In this document: positions 56,088 through 64,000 of the stretch, piece after piece | Layout of the letters: each line of letters begins with the position of its first letter | Position numbering within the stretch: the stretch's first letter is position 1 | Notes under the pieces: model-generated | The model's input: the letters and a program-made list of their open reading frames with translations, nothing else | Database searches by the model: none | Told to the model about the DNA's origin: nothing | DNA from: Marvinbryantia formatexigens | GTDB lineage: Bacteria; Bacillota; Clostridia; Oscillospirales; Ruminococcaceae | Assembly: GCA_021771035.1 (NCBI GenBank) | Contig: JAETPU010000003.1 | Span: forward strand, 1-64,000 | Direction of reading: 5' to 3' | Length of the DNA: 64,000 nucleotides | Translations under genes and position numbers: made by a program

Positions 56088-56142
56088 TGTTTTTTCCTCC
56101 CTAGATAAATAGTTCGGGTGTATGTGCGGGTAGTATCAGACT

Positions 56143-56190
56143 TTGTTAAATCTTTATCAACATTATATGATAAAGTTTTAACAATGTCAA
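56143..56190 (-). promoter_or_regulatory. adhE promoter with two Rex-like operators
   Basis: On the minus strand, TTGACA (56185-56190) and TATAAT (56162-56167) are 17 bases apart. The spacer itself is TTGTTAAAACTTTATCA, close to the clostridial Rex consensus TTGTTAAnnnnTTAACAA. A second site, TTGATAAAGATTTAACAA (56143-56160), covers the expected transcription start. This fits repression when NADH/NAD+ is low. Confidence 0.8.
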
Positions 56191-56263
56191 GATAAACTTG
56201 ATAAATCCCGGCCCGGTATTTTGACGAATATTTGCATATGGCCTCGACGAAATGTAGCAAAAC

Positions 56264-56620
56264 TCACAGCAATTCCTGAATCAGGCTCCATACCAATGCG
56301 AAGGTGAACAGCGCGGTAAAGCCGTCACACATGATTAAAAATACCATCCGGGCCTTTTTGGTCTCGATTTTGGCGCTGAGAAAGCCGAAGATGGTGCAGG
56401 CGGCAACCAGAGCCACCACATCAACGGCAATGGCGAAAAGATTGAAATCCCAAGTGAGGAAGCGGCTGAGCAGCGAATATGCCACGCCAGCGCCGGCGTG
56501 CACCACAGGCACCAGCATCAGGGGCAGAATAGCCAGGGCATAGTTTTTTCTCCCCGCTCTCACGTAGATATAGGACATTGCCAGCAGGATGGCTATGACA
56601 GCCAGGCAGGCCACAGTCAT
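56264..56620 (-). CDS. Small four-helix membrane protein of unknown function
   Basis: 118 residues with about four membrane helices (TVACLAVIAILLAMSYIYV at the start, LIMCDGFTALFTFALVWSL at the end). The start at 56620 follows AAAGGGG; the upstream extension overlaps the SGNH gene end and lacks a site. I do not recognise the family. The SGNH hydrolase gene ends about 40 bases upstream on the same strand, so the two are likely cotranscribed. Confidence 0.65.
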   Translation of the reverse strand: MTVACLAVIAILLAMSYIYVRAGRKNYALAILPLMLVPVVHAGAGVAYSLLSRFLTWDFNLFAIAVDVVALVAACTIFGFLSAKIETKKARMVFLIMCDGFTALFTFALVWSLIQELL

Positions 56621-56657
56621 TGGGGCATTCCCCTTTCTGTTGTGTAATAAAACAGCA

Positions 56658-57587
56658 TCAGTCCGCAGATTCCGGCACCGTGTGCTGCTTGAGATAGTCA
56701 ATCCACTTGCGGTAATAGGTGGCGGTAAAATGCATTCCATCCTTGGGGCTTGCCTCCTGGGGCAGGTAGCCATCCTCCCCGGCCAAGGCGGCGAAGCAGT
56801 CCAGGAAATGGACCTTTTCCTGACGGCAGAGCTCTAAAATCGCCTGGTTGTATTCCTTGATTTTGTCGTTGGAAAAGCGGGAATCCCCCTGCTCCTTCTG
56901 TTTGGTGACAGGCGGCATGGACTGCACATAGATAATCGCGTTGGGGTTTTGTTCCTTAACCTGCTCCAGGAAAATCTGGTAATTGCTGATAAAGACATCC
57001 TTGGACAGCCAGGTGAAGCCGTTGGAACCCAGCATGATATAAATTTTCCTGGGAGACAGCTCTGCCAGGGCGTCAATGACCTTGACCTCGGTACCGGCCT
57101 TATTCTTCACCGCCGTATTTTTTACGATGGTCTGGGGATTGAGCCCCTCCTTGGCCAGGACCTTGGCATTGGGCATCATCTGATAGGTTTGGATTCCCAC
57201 TGTCAGGGAGTCGCCGATAAAGACCGCGTCGTCAAAATAGGCGCTGTTCACCCAGTCGCCCAGGGGAACCTCCACGGAATCCTCCTGGGAGGAGCTCTGG
57301 GAGCTCTGCTGGGACTGGGAGGACTGCCCGTCCTGGGAGCCCTGCTGCTCAGAGGACTGGGATTCCTCCTGGGACTCATTTTCCGACGCCTGGGAGGAGG
57401 CACTCTGTGTCATATAGGAGGGCAGCACCTGCTGCTCCATGGGGGTGTCCAGCTTCTGCCAGGCCAGCGCCGCGGGCAGGGCCAGAACGGCGGCCAGCGC
57501 CACCATGGACAAGACAGGAAGCCAGGTGTTGTTCTTTTTATTGCGGGAAATGGCAAATCCCTTTTTCTTTCTATTTCCAATACGCAT
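56658..57587 (-). CDS. Membrane-anchored SGNH/GDSL hydrolase
   Basis: 309 residues. A basic N-terminus and membrane anchor (about 24-43) are followed by a Ser/Gln/Glu-rich linker (about 55-105). The SGNH domain has VFIGDSLTVGI (nucleophile Ser near 121), IMLGSNGF and the Asp-x-x-His pair in KDGMHFTATYYRKW near 284. It may deacetylate or deacylate a cell-wall polymer outside the cell. The start at 57587 has AAAGGAG about 12 bases upstream. Confidence 0.82.
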   Translation of the reverse strand: MRIGNRKKKGFAISRNKKNNTWLPVLSMVALAAVLALPAALAWQKLDTPMEQQVLPSYMTQSASSQASENESQEESQSSEQQGSQDGQSSQSQQSSQSSSQEDSVEVPLGDWVNSAYFDDAVFIGDSLTVGIQTYQMMPNAKVLAKEGLNPQTIVKNTAVKNKAGTEVKVIDALAELSPRKIYIMLGSNGFTWLSKDVFISNYQIFLEQVKEQNPNAIIYVQSMPPVTKQKEQGDSRFSNDKIKEYNQAILELCRQEKVHFLDCFAALAGEDGYLPQEASPKDGMHFTATYYRKWIDYLKQHTVPESAD

Positions 57588-57775
57588 TCGTATTTCAATC
57601 TCCTTTATAAAAGCGGTTGAGTTTAGTATACCCGGCATCCGGGCAAATCCATGCCGTCCGCAGAAATATCGGCAGGGTCCAGGCCCCGCGAAACAGGCGC
57701 GGGTTCTCCTGCCTGTATGAGAACTTCCGGACGCCGAAGCATTTTTTCGGCAGGTAATGTGCGGCACAATGCCGC

Positions 57776-58035
57776 AAAAGCCCCGTGAGGGCACGGCCCC
57801 AAGGGCCGCAATCGCTAAATCCTTCTTTCATATGACAACGCCTAAGCCAGCTGAGTACCGGTCGCTGCCTGAGCAGCAAGCGAAACCCGCCGACGATCGC
57901 GCATTGCGCGATTAAAGAAAATCTTGAACCAGCCGGGAGTTTTGCGGTTTAGCTCTGCCATACACCGGCCATGCCTTGGGGCCGGCGAGAGAAACTCCCG
58001 CAATCATGGAAGGGGATTGCAGGTTCACATTCTAT
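57776..58035 (-). ncRNA. Candidate structured RNA (6S-like)
   Basis: On the minus strand a -10 box TACAAT (58042-58047) lies just before a sequence whose 5' part (CCTTCC and GCAATC, 58008-58020) can pair with its 3' part (GAAGG and GATTGC, 57808-57825), closing a rod of about 215 bases. Inside, GGGAGTTT pairs with AAAACTCCC, and GCCGGCC with GGCCGG. It ends in GCCCTCACGGGGC followed by TTTT (57776-57792). No protein frame is credible. The long rod suggests 6S RNA, but I cannot match a conserved motif; tmRNA, RNase P and SRP RNA motifs are absent. Confidence 0.4.
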
Positions 58036-58307
58036 GGGAACATTGTACCACAAAACCGCTGTTATTTTAAGAACCTTTCTAAAATATTTCCCGCTTTCCT
58101 CCCTTTTTGCGGATCCCCTGGTTTTCGGGGCGCTTGGCACCCGCGGCGCCCAGAGATTCCAAGCCCCAGCCCATCCGAAACAGGCTGTTTTGGGAACGCT
58201 CCGTTTCCCGGTTCAGTCCAACCGGGGGCAAAATCCCAGGGGTTCCGGGCTGCCTCGCCAGCGGTCCCCAGGAAAAATTTTCTTTTCTTCGGTTTGAGGC
58301 CAGTCCG

Positions 58308-58337
58308 TTGACAGGCACCCCCTAAATCGTTTATCAT
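58308..58337 (+). promoter_or_regulatory. Promoter of the GH25 lysozyme gene
   Basis: TTGACA (58308-58313) and TATCAT (58332-58337), 18-base spacer. Just downstream, AATAGTATCTAT occurs twice in tandem (58338-58361). Confidence 0.6.
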
Positions 58338-58448
58338 AATAGTATCTATAATAGTATCTATGAAAACCGGGTCCACTGGGACCCCTATGAGGAAACGGAG
58401 GGTCCTTACTGACAACCCCCTCCCATTCTAAAGAAAGGGACTTAAACT

Positions 58449-59768
58449 ATGTCATCCAAACTGAAGCTCTGTGTCAGTACCCTATTGGTCAGTTCCCTTT
58501 TGGTGGGACTCACCTGGCGCCCCAGCGTTGCCCCTGAGGCCACAGCCTCCGGCGCCGCCAGTGATTCCGAAGCACCAAAGGCCGTAGCCGCCTTTACAGC
58601 TGTTCCGATGGATTTTTCCATTGTGGAGGCATCGTCGGATTCCTCTCAGGAATCCTCCTCCGAGAGCAGTTCCGAGGCCAGTTCCTCGGTAGCGGCCAAG
58701 GAAGTGAAGCTGACAAAAGAAGAAATTAAAGAGGCCGCCCATAAAACGCCCACCCGCGAAGAGGAGCGCAAGGAGGACCCCGAGCAGAATTCCAAGCCCC
58801 TGCCCGCCCCTCCCACGATTGAGGACACCATTGTCCCCGGAGATTCCAGTTCCTCCTCCCAGTCTTCTTCCAGCAAAGAGGAATCCTCCTCCGAGAGCAA
58901 TTCTTCCTCTTCTGAGGACAAGCCGTCCTCGTCCGAAGACAGTTCCGGTTCCTCCGAGAGCGGTTCTTCCTCCTCCAAGGACGAGAGTTCCTCTTCTGAG
59001 CAGTCCAGTTCCTCCAAGCCGTCTCCCTTTCCGGACAACGGCTGGTATGTGAAGGACGGTAAAAAATATTACAACTACCAGGGTTTCCCTGTCACCGGCT
59101 GGCAGGTCATCGGCGGACGCCGGTACCAGTTTGCCAAGAACGGCGCCCTGAACACCAGAACCGGCATCGACGTCTCCACCTTCCAGGGCACCATCAACTG
59201 GAACAAGGTGAAGGCCGACGGCATTGACTTTGCCATGATCCGCATCGGGTTCCGGGGATACGGCACGGGCAAGCTGATGAAGGACAGCCGTTTTGAGGAG
59301 AATTACCGGGGCGCAAAGGCCGCGGGAATGGAAATCGGCGTGTACTTCTACACCCAGGCCATCACCCGGGAGGAGGCTGTCCAGGAAGCTGAGTTTGTCC
59401 TGGAGATTCTCAAAACCCATCCCATCGACGGCCCTGTGGCCTACGATATGGAGGGCTGGAGCAATCCCGATGATGATCCCCGCTGTGACGATCCCTCTAT
59501 TACCAACCAGGATCGCACCAACTTCTGCCTGGACTTTGCAAGAACCATTCAGGCCGCCGGATACAAGCCCCAGATCTATACTTATTATTCCTACGCCTAC
59601 AACAAGCTGAATATGGGCCAGATCTCCGGCAAATACAGTATCTGGATTGCCGATTACTCCAAGGGGATCACGAATTTCGGCTATAACTATGACGTTTGGC
59701 AGTACACCTCCAGCGGAACCGTGGACGGCATCAGCACCCGGGTGGACATGAACGTCTCCTTCCGCTGA
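58449..59768 (+). CDS. Secreted GH25 lysozyme with Ser/Glu-rich linker and wall-binding repeat
   Basis: 439 residues. A signal peptide (about 1-30, LCVSTLLVSSLLVGLTW) is followed by a low-complexity Ser/Glu linker (about 60-195). A choline-binding-like repeat (NGWYVKDGKKYYNYQGFP and GWQVIGGRRYQFAKNGAL) precedes a GH25 muramidase domain (about 237-439). The active site is RTGIDVSTFQG with Asp, and VAYDMEGW with the Asp-x-Glu pair near 331-333. It would cleave the MurNAc-GlcNAc backbone of peptidoglycan. GAAAGG precedes the ATG. Monocistronic with promoter and terminator. Confidence 0.92.
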   Translation: MSSKLKLCVSTLLVSSLLVGLTWRPSVAPEATASGAASDSEAPKAVAAFTAVPMDFSIVEASSDSSQESSSESSSEASSSVAAKEVKLTKEEIKEAAHKTPTREEERKEDPEQNSKPLPAPPTIEDTIVPGDSSSSSQSSSSKEESSSESNSSSSEDKPSSSEDSSGSSESGSSSSKDESSSSEQSSSSKPSPFPDNGWYVKDGKKYYNYQGFPVTGWQVIGGRRYQFAKNGALNTRTGIDVSTFQGTINWNKVKADGIDFAMIRIGFRGYGTGKLMKDSRFEENYRGAKAAGMEIGVYFYTQAITREEAVQEAEFVLEILKTHPIDGPVAYDMEGWSNPDDDPRCDDPSITNQDRTNFCLDFARTIQAAGYKPQIYTYYSYAYNKLNMGQISGKYSIWIADYSKGITNFGYNYDVWQYTSSGTVDGISTRVDMNVSFR

Positions 59769-59798
59769 TTCCCGTTTCAGCATTTCTAAAACCAATAC

Positions 59799-59838
59799 AG
59801 CGCCGTTGGAACCCCATGGGGTTCCAACGGCGCTTTTT
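59799..59838 (+). terminator. Terminator of the lysozyme gene
   Basis: A 36-base perfect palindrome (59799-59834) followed by TTTTT. Confidence 0.9.
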
Positions 59839-59893
59839 CCTGGACGGTGTTCCGTCTTCCGGAACAATCCCTGCAAAATATTCGGAAATATGC

Positions 59894-59923
59894 TTGACTG
59901 GCTTCGGCTTGGGATGCTATAAT
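59894..59923 (+). promoter_or_regulatory. tRNA-Thr promoter
   Basis: TTGACT (59894-59899) and extended -10 TGCTATAAT ending at 59923, 18-base spacer. Confidence 0.7.
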
Positions 59924-59963
59924 AATTTTCGTTGCCGGTTCCGATTACAGGTGCTGGCACTGT

Positions 59964-60039
59964 GCTGGTATGGCTCAGTTGGTAGAGCAGCGCATTCGTA
60001 ATGCGCAGGTCGTCGGTTCGAGTCCGACTACCAGCTCCA
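59964..60039 (+). tRNA. tRNA-Thr (anticodon CGT)
   Basis: A complete cloverleaf. The acceptor is GCTGGTA/TACCAGC, the D arm GCTC/GAGC, the anticodon arm GCGCA/TGCGC with loop TTCGTAA (anticodon CGT at 59997-59999), and the T arm GTCGG/CCGAC with TTCGAGT. CCA is encoded at 60037-60039. It reads ACG threonine codons. Confidence 0.95.
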
Positions 60040-60046
60040 AGCGGGA

Positions 60047-60088
60047 AGTCCCGACGCGCAAGCCGCGTTCGGGGCTTTTTCTTTTTTT
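60047..60088 (+). terminator. tRNA-Thr terminator
   Basis: AGTCCCGACGCG pairs imperfectly with CGCGTTCGGGGCT, followed by TTTTTCTTTTTTT. Confidence 0.7.
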
Positions 60089-60494
60089 AAACTCCCCTGC
60101 TGTGCCGGGGAGTTTAAAAACCCAAGGCGGCGCGCAAAAAGCAGACCCCAAAAACGTCGGCACAGCCTGCCGCTGATAAGCGCGCATAGCAGGCCCCTGC
60201 GTAATACCGGCAGCCGCTGCCCTACTGCGCACCGGCCGCTTTTTTTCTATGGCTCCGCGTTGTCCGGGAAGGGCTTCCAGTTCTTCCAATACAGCGGCAA
60301 GCCTGTGCCGCTGTATGACAAGGCCGCCGGATTGGAATCACTCCGGCAGTGCCGCTGGCTCTCCCGCCTTTTGCCGCGCCCCGCATGGAGCGCCGCAGCG
60401 CGGACACCCAGCTTCCTTTTGCTCTTTGCCGCAAAGCTGCCGGGGACAGCCTTGCGTAGTTCCTCTTGGCCGGAACCCGAGAAGCCTTTTCCGG
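60089..60494. other. Gene-free stretch with a second hairpin
   Basis: TTTAAACTCCCC (60086-60097) pairs with GGGGAGTTTAAA (60107-60118). The remainder to 60494 is GC-rich without a believable gene. Confidence 0.5.
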
Positions 60495-60881
60495 TTATTT
60501 TTTCTCTGAAAACTCATACGCCTGTGCGATCCACGCAAACAGTTCTTCATCTAAATCCGACAGTTCCCTGATTACAATATGCGTTGTCCACCGGCCCGGG
60601 TAAGGCTCTGTTTTGACTGCAACGCGTTCAGATTCCAAAGGCGCAGCCAGGCCAAGTGTCAAAACAAAATAGCTGTCCCCCAGCTGAGCCCTCTTTTTGA
60701 CCGGCATAAACGAAACACAGGCATACACATGACGATTGGAAAAAGTAATCTGCGTTTTCTGTACTCTTATTTTGCTGTCCGGAAACTGGGCTGCAATTCT
60801 GGCGGCAAACGCTTCATACAGCGGCAATGCGGACTGGTGGCGAGCAAAAAACAAGAGGATGTCCTGATGCATAAACTCCAT
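60495..60881 (-). CDS. DUF5655 family protein
   Basis: 128 residues. The body reads ITFSNRHVYACVSFMPVK and the C-terminus WTTHIVIRELSDLDEELFAWI followed by AYEFS, patterned like DUF5655 domains, which are small proteins of the YdhG/DUF1801-like fold with unknown role. AAGGAGAAGACAG precedes the ATG at 60881. It is upstream of nothing obvious on its strand. Confidence 0.75.
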   Translation of the reverse strand: MEFMHQDILLFFARHQSALPLYEAFAARIAAQFPDSKIRVQKTQITFSNRHVYACVSFMPVKKRAQLGDSYFVLTLGLAAPLESERVAVKTEPYPGRWTTHIVIRELSDLDEELFAWIAQAYEFSEKK

Positions 60882-60973
60882 CTGTCTTCTCCTTAAAACC
60901 GGACGTCAGAGCCGAGAGCCTTGGGTGCGGTTTTGTAAACTGGGGCCGTGGCTTGTGTTTTCCGAATCCGGAT

Positions 60974-61231
60974 TCACCGATTTTGCTGCTGGTATGCCTG
61001 ATAAGCCCTGGACAAAAGGATTTCGCCAGCAAGATCCAGGCCAATCCCCACAGCCGCAAGCACCGCGCCGGCAACGTACCCGATAATCTGGACAGGAAAG
61101 GCCTTGGCAAAAAGAAGCGCAGCCACCGCGACAACGGCTCCCGCCAGCGCTGCAATGGTACCGGAAAGCGACAGCTTGCAGCTCCCGGCCCCTTGCGCCT
61201 TACACTTCTGTTTAAACTCCCTCTTTGTCAT
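60974..61231 (-). CDS. Small two-helix membrane protein
   Basis: 85 residues: a Lys-rich start, two hydrophobic segments (about 24-46 and 49-72), then a Tyr/Gln-rich end (SRAYQAYQQQNR). AGGAAAAGGG lies upstream of the ATG. The family is not recognised. It precedes the DUF5655 gene on the same strand with a 92-base gap. Confidence 0.6.
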   Translation of the reverse strand: MTKREFKQKCKAQGAGSCKLSLSGTIAALAGAVVAVAALLFAKAFPVQIIGYVAGAVLAAVGIGLDLAGEILLSRAYQAYQQQNR

Positions 61232-61454
61232 AAAAATTTCCCTTTTCCTTTCACTCTTTATACTTGATATGATACAAAAAGTGACAATAGATTTGGGCTT
61301 AAACCAGAAATTAGAGGTAAAATATCAAATAAAACCGCTGCGGGCAAGTCCTGCCGCACCTGCACGCCGCTTGTCCCGCCAGGAGACGGCTCCAGGCCCC
61401 CCCGGACAGGCGTCCTGTCTCAGGAGGCCGCCGCTTATCCCCAGACCATCCTAA

Positions 61455-61486
61455 TATAAAAAGTGGCAGTCCGCAGACTGCCACTT
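61455..61486 (-). terminator. Terminator of the MATE gene
   Basis: AAGTGGCAGTC (61461-61471) pairs exactly with GACTGCCACTT (61476-61486). TTTTATA follows on the minus strand. Confidence 0.82.
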
Positions 61487-61522
61487 GGCAAATTCGATGC
61501 GACAGCGCCGGTAAACGGGGGT

Positions 61523-62932
61523 TCAGGCCGGCCTGCGCGGCTGCACGGCATCCGCCAGCCCGTTTTGTTCCTCAAACTTGCGGACTGCCCGTTTCCAGCC
61601 TCCGCAGTAATAATACACGGCGATGGCGATGGTGCGCAGCAGGGACGCGATGAGCAGCGCATAAAAAATCCCCAGGTAGCTGCCGGTGCAGACCCCCAGA
61701 AAGTAGGCCAGGGGGATCCGGGAGAAGGCGCCGAACTGGGCGGTCACCATGGGGACCACCGATTTTCCCGCCCCGCGCATGGCATTCACCAGGCACCGGT
61801 CGATCCCATGAAACAGGCACATAAAGGACATGATGAACAGCCCCTGGGAGGCCATCAGGGCCACATCCTCCCGGCTGGTAAAGAGCAGCGGCAAAACGCC
61901 CCGCAGCCCGATGAGCAGGGCGCACATCCCCACGCCCAGCACGCAAAGGCTCAGAATACTGGAGTTGATTCCCCGGTGGATTCTGCGCAGGTTCAGCGTG
62001 CCCATATTCTGCCCGACAAAGGTGCACAAGGCGGTACTCAGGGCAATCACCGGAATATTGATCATATCGTCCACCTTGGTGACAATGCTGTTGGCGGCTA
62101 TAAAGGCCGAACCGAACACGTTCACCGAGGACTGCACGCACAGGGAGGCGATGGCATTGCCGATATTCTGGACAGCGGCGGGCAGCCCGATGCCGATGAC
62201 CCGCTTTGTCTGCACCGGTTCAGGGCGCAGGCTGGAGAGCCTGATCCTGACCCCATAGCCGCCGCGGTTGATATGCAGCACCACCCCAATGCCCGAAACC
62301 AGCTGGGAAACGGCTGTGGCAGCCGCCACGCCGAATACGCCCATATGCAGGAGGGCCACTGCCGCTATATCTAGAACCACATTCAGACCGCTGCACAACA
62401 GCAAAAACAAAAAGGGCCAGGTGGAATCCCCCATCCCGCGCAGGGCGCCGCTGCCCATCTGGTAAATCATATTGCCCGTGGTGCCCAGATAGACGACCAC
62501 CAGGTACCAAAAGGAATCCTGGTAGATCCCCTGGGGCGTCCCCAAAAGGGTGAGCAGGGGCTTACTGAGAGCCAGGCCCGCCACTGTGATAAACACGGAG
62601 CACACCATTGTGAGAAAGCCCACGGTATCCAAGGCCTGCTGGAGCCCCTGCCGATCCGCCGCCCCTGCCCGCTGGGCAATGACGACCGTAGAGCCTGTGG
62701 ACAGCCCAATGAGGAACATATTGATAATGCTCATCACCGGGGACGCGGCGGACACAGCCGCCAGGGCATCCGCACCGATAAACTGCCCGACTATCACAGA
62801 GTCCGTCACATTATACAGCTGTGTGACCACGGTTCCCAATAAAATGGGCACTGCAAAGAGCAGCAGATTTTTGAAAACGGGGCCTTGTGTCAGATCAATT
62901 CTGCTTTTTCCAATGGAAAATGATTTTGCCAC
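61523..62932 (-). CDS. MATE-family multidrug/cation antiporter
   Basis: 469 residues and about twelve membrane helices in two homologous halves. VPILLGTVVTQLYNVTDSVIVGQFIGADALAAVSA (shortened: TVVTQLYNVTDSVIVGQF) is typical of MepA/NorM proteins, as is SGALRGMGDSTWP in the first half and NAMRGAGKSVVPM in the second. It probably exports drugs or metabolites using Na+ or H+. The start is GTG at 62932 after GGGAAGG; the nearby ATG is out of frame. Confidence 0.9.
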   Translation of the reverse strand: MAKSFSIGKSRIDLTQGPVFKNLLLFAVPILLGTVVTQLYNVTDSVIVGQFIGADALAAVSAASPVMSIINMFLIGLSTGSTVVIAQRAGAADRQGLQQALDTVGFLTMVCSVFITVAGLALSKPLLTLLGTPQGIYQDSFWYLVVVYLGTTGNMIYQMGSGALRGMGDSTWPFLFLLLCSGLNVVLDIAAVALLHMGVFGVAAATAVSQLVSGIGVVLHINRGGYGVRIRLSSLRPEPVQTKRVIGIGLPAAVQNIGNAIASLCVQSSVNVFGSAFIAANSIVTKVDDMINIPVIALSTALCTFVGQNMGTLNLRRIHRGINSSILSLCVLGVGMCALLIGLRGVLPLLFTSREDVALMASQGLFIMSFMCLFHGIDRCLVNAMRGAGKSVVPMVTAQFGAFSRIPLAYFLGVCTGSYLGIFYALLIASLLRTIAIAVYYYCGGWKRAVRKFEEQNGLADAVQPRRPA

Positions 62933-62971
62933 ATACCTTCCCGGCTTTCTATAATAAAACTTAACAGGTTT

Positions 62972-63000
62972 ATAGTAGCATAGTATTTTATTTGATGCAA
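62972..63000 (-). promoter_or_regulatory. MATE gene promoter
   Basis: On the minus strand, TTGCAT (62995-63000), 17-base spacer, TACTAT (62972-62977), 40 bases before the GTG start. Bases 63001-63359 carry no recognisable gene. Confidence 0.6.
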
Positions 63001-63359
63001 CTTGATGTCCGGCGGTGTTGTACCTGACGTCTGTCTCCCGAAAGCCGGCCCTCTAAAACGCTGCGGCAAGGCTCATGTTTGCGCCGGACCGCCCGGCGGG
63101 GACGCAGAATTTTTCATGGGTGCGCCCGGCAGATACTATACTGCCGCGAAGCCGACGGCAGACCGTACCGGATCGTAGTATCCCAAAGCCGTCTCTGGGA
63201 TATTTGTGGGGCTTTGAAAGGATTACCGTTTCAGCGCGCAAATAAAAACAGCAGAACCTGCGGCGCCCGTTACAGCGCAGGCACCGCAGATTCCGTGTTA
63301 ATTTTCAGTGTTCCCCTTATGCCGGGGGAGCGGTACAGTCCTACGCGTTTCCATGGGGT

Positions 63360-63545
63360 TTATTTGTTCAGGACTTCCGCCTTACAGGTGGAGACAAAGG
63401 TGGGATCACTGCTGTTGGGGCCAACCAGGACCAGCATTCCATACTCGCTGCGCAGAACCGTACCCTGCGCCACCGTCTGCCCGCCCGCATTGATATCGGC
63501 GCCGGGATAGGTTGGGCACCTGTATGCATCCGCCGCAGGCTTCAA
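63360..63545 (-). pseudogene. Partial second copy of the adjacent beta-rich module
   Basis: 61 codons, homologous to the C-terminal module of the protein encoded just upstream. QTVAQGTVLRSEYGMLVLV aligns with QTASSGTVIRNEPGMLVLA, then FVSTCKAEVL with FVSICKIDLF. The only start is a TTG overlapping the previous stop, without a clear ribosome binding site. It may be a truncated tandem copy or the frameshifted tail of a longer ancestral gene. Confidence 0.5.
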
Positions 63546-64000
63546 GAGTAGAATAGATCGATTTTACAGATTGAGACGAAGCTGAGACTGGAATTTTCTT
63601 CATCGGCAAGGACGAGCATACCAGGTTCATTTCTGATGACCGTGCCCGATGACGCAGTCTGCGTATTTGTTACGATACTCACATCCGCTCCTACCGGCAA
63701 AAGAGAGCGAATCACGGCTTCGCAATCGGCGCAGCAATCTGTCGGGGCAGGAACTGCTTGCGGCAAATACACAATCGCGTCATTATAGACGGCATTGTTT
63801 ATCAGAATCGAGTCGATACTGCATATAGGCAAAAACTGCGACAAATTCTGAGCGGTAATCACTTCAAATACACCCGTACGTCCATTTGGGCCTAATCGTA
63901 CAGAGCCTGGGCGCCCAACGACCGCATCGCCGCTCTCCAAGGTGATCAACATCGTATTATTGGGATAGAAAGTCATGAGCTGCTGCAGTATATTTCGCAT
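63542..64000 (-). CDS. Beta-rich protein of unknown family at the window edge
   Basis: 152 residues from the ATG at 64000, though the true start could lie beyond the edge. Two similar beta-rich units are visible: ITLESGDAVVGRPGSVRLG with FLPICSIDSILI, and VSIVTNTQTASSGTVIR with FVSICKIDLF. Between them is a CCADC cysteine cluster. It is more AT-rich than most genes here. The ICSI/ICKI endings recall small spore-surface or beta-barrel proteins, but I do not recognise the family. Confidence 0.6.
   Translation of the reverse strand: MRNILQQLMTFYPNNTMLITLESGDAVVGRPGSVRLGPNGRTGVFEVITAQNLSQFLPICSIDSILINNAVYNDAIVYLPQAVPAPTDCCADCEAVIRSLLPVGADVSIVTNTQTASSGTVIRNEPGMLVLADEENSSLSFVSICKIDLFYS

Noticed and set aside
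53337..56108. 923-codon plus-strand open frame opposite adhE
   Set aside because: A shadow of adhE on the other strand. Its translation is low-information and it runs through the adhE terminator and promoter.
57776..58035. tmRNA, RNase P RNA or SRP RNA
   Set aside because: No tRNA-like ends, no GAGGAAAGTCC motif, and no helix 8 GGAAGC-type motif; only a 6S-like rod remains possible.
58482..59960. Gly/Val-rich minus-strand frame opposite the lysozyme
   Set aside because: Arises from the Ser/Glu linker read backwards; no start signal.
63079..63510. Plus-strand open frame near the right edge
   Set aside because: It overlaps the antisense of the repeated beta module, and its translation has no family-like features.

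Overview
The window looks like chromosome of a GC-rich, anaerobic, Gram-positive member of the Clostridia, most likely an Oscillospiraceae/Ruminococcaceae gut commensal. The evidence is strong AGGAGG ribosome binding sites, TTGACA/TATAAT promoters (often extended -10 boxes of the form TGCTATAAT), a T-box upstream of serS, MecA, RqcH, the YfmF/YfmH pair, fermentative AdhE with Rex-like operators, and Rnf-like genes. No rRNA, CRISPR array, prophage or intact insertion sequence was seen.

Layout. 1-1.3 kb: intergenic repeats. 1.3-5.9 kb (minus): two units, each an XRE regulator followed by an enzyme (XRE2-fucO and XRE1-glycosidase). 6-11 kb (minus): housekeeping genes (NimA-like oxidase, ArsC-like protein, rqcH, Nif3 protein, trmK, DUF1858). 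11.3-12.7 kb: a small unknown gene followed by a repeat cluster. 12.8-17.5 kb (minus): apparent operon yfmF-yfmH-lgt-folD. 18-25.5 kb (minus): one 2459-residue cyclic beta-1,2-glucan synthase-like protein, then an ECF S component and another repeat cluster. 28-30 kb (plus): NfeD-flotillin pair. 31.8-37.3 kb (minus): two envelope proteins and an incomplete rnfC-D-E-A cluster. 37.5-46.4 kb: mecA, rpe, an Fe-S aldo/keto reductase, a GNAT protein, two membrane glycosyltransferases and a VanRS-like two-component system. 46.6-49.3 kb: a cation/proton antiporter and an AT-rich patch with an ANT(6) remnant and a GNAT gene. 49.4-52.5 kb: T-box, serS and an HD phosphohydrolase. 52.5-53.2 kb: a second copy of the small-gene-plus-repeat unit. 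53.4-59.8 kb: adhE, two membrane or surface proteins, a candidate structured RNA and a GH25 lysozyme. 60-64 kb: tRNA-Thr, small proteins, a MATE transporter and a tandem beta-rich module at the right edge.

The observation I rate highest is the rnf-like cluster. It lacks rnfG and rnfB, its RnfC lacks the N-terminal region and the glycine-rich nucleotide/flavin loop, its RnfD has Lys where the flavin-bearing Thr should be, and three of the four intramembrane Fe-S cysteines of RnfA/RnfE are replaced. This suggests a repurposed or decayed Rnf relative rather than a classical ferredoxin:NAD+ pump. Second is a composite mobile-looking unit in which a 92-residue gene is followed each time, in the same orientation, by a large hairpin-rich repeat cluster.
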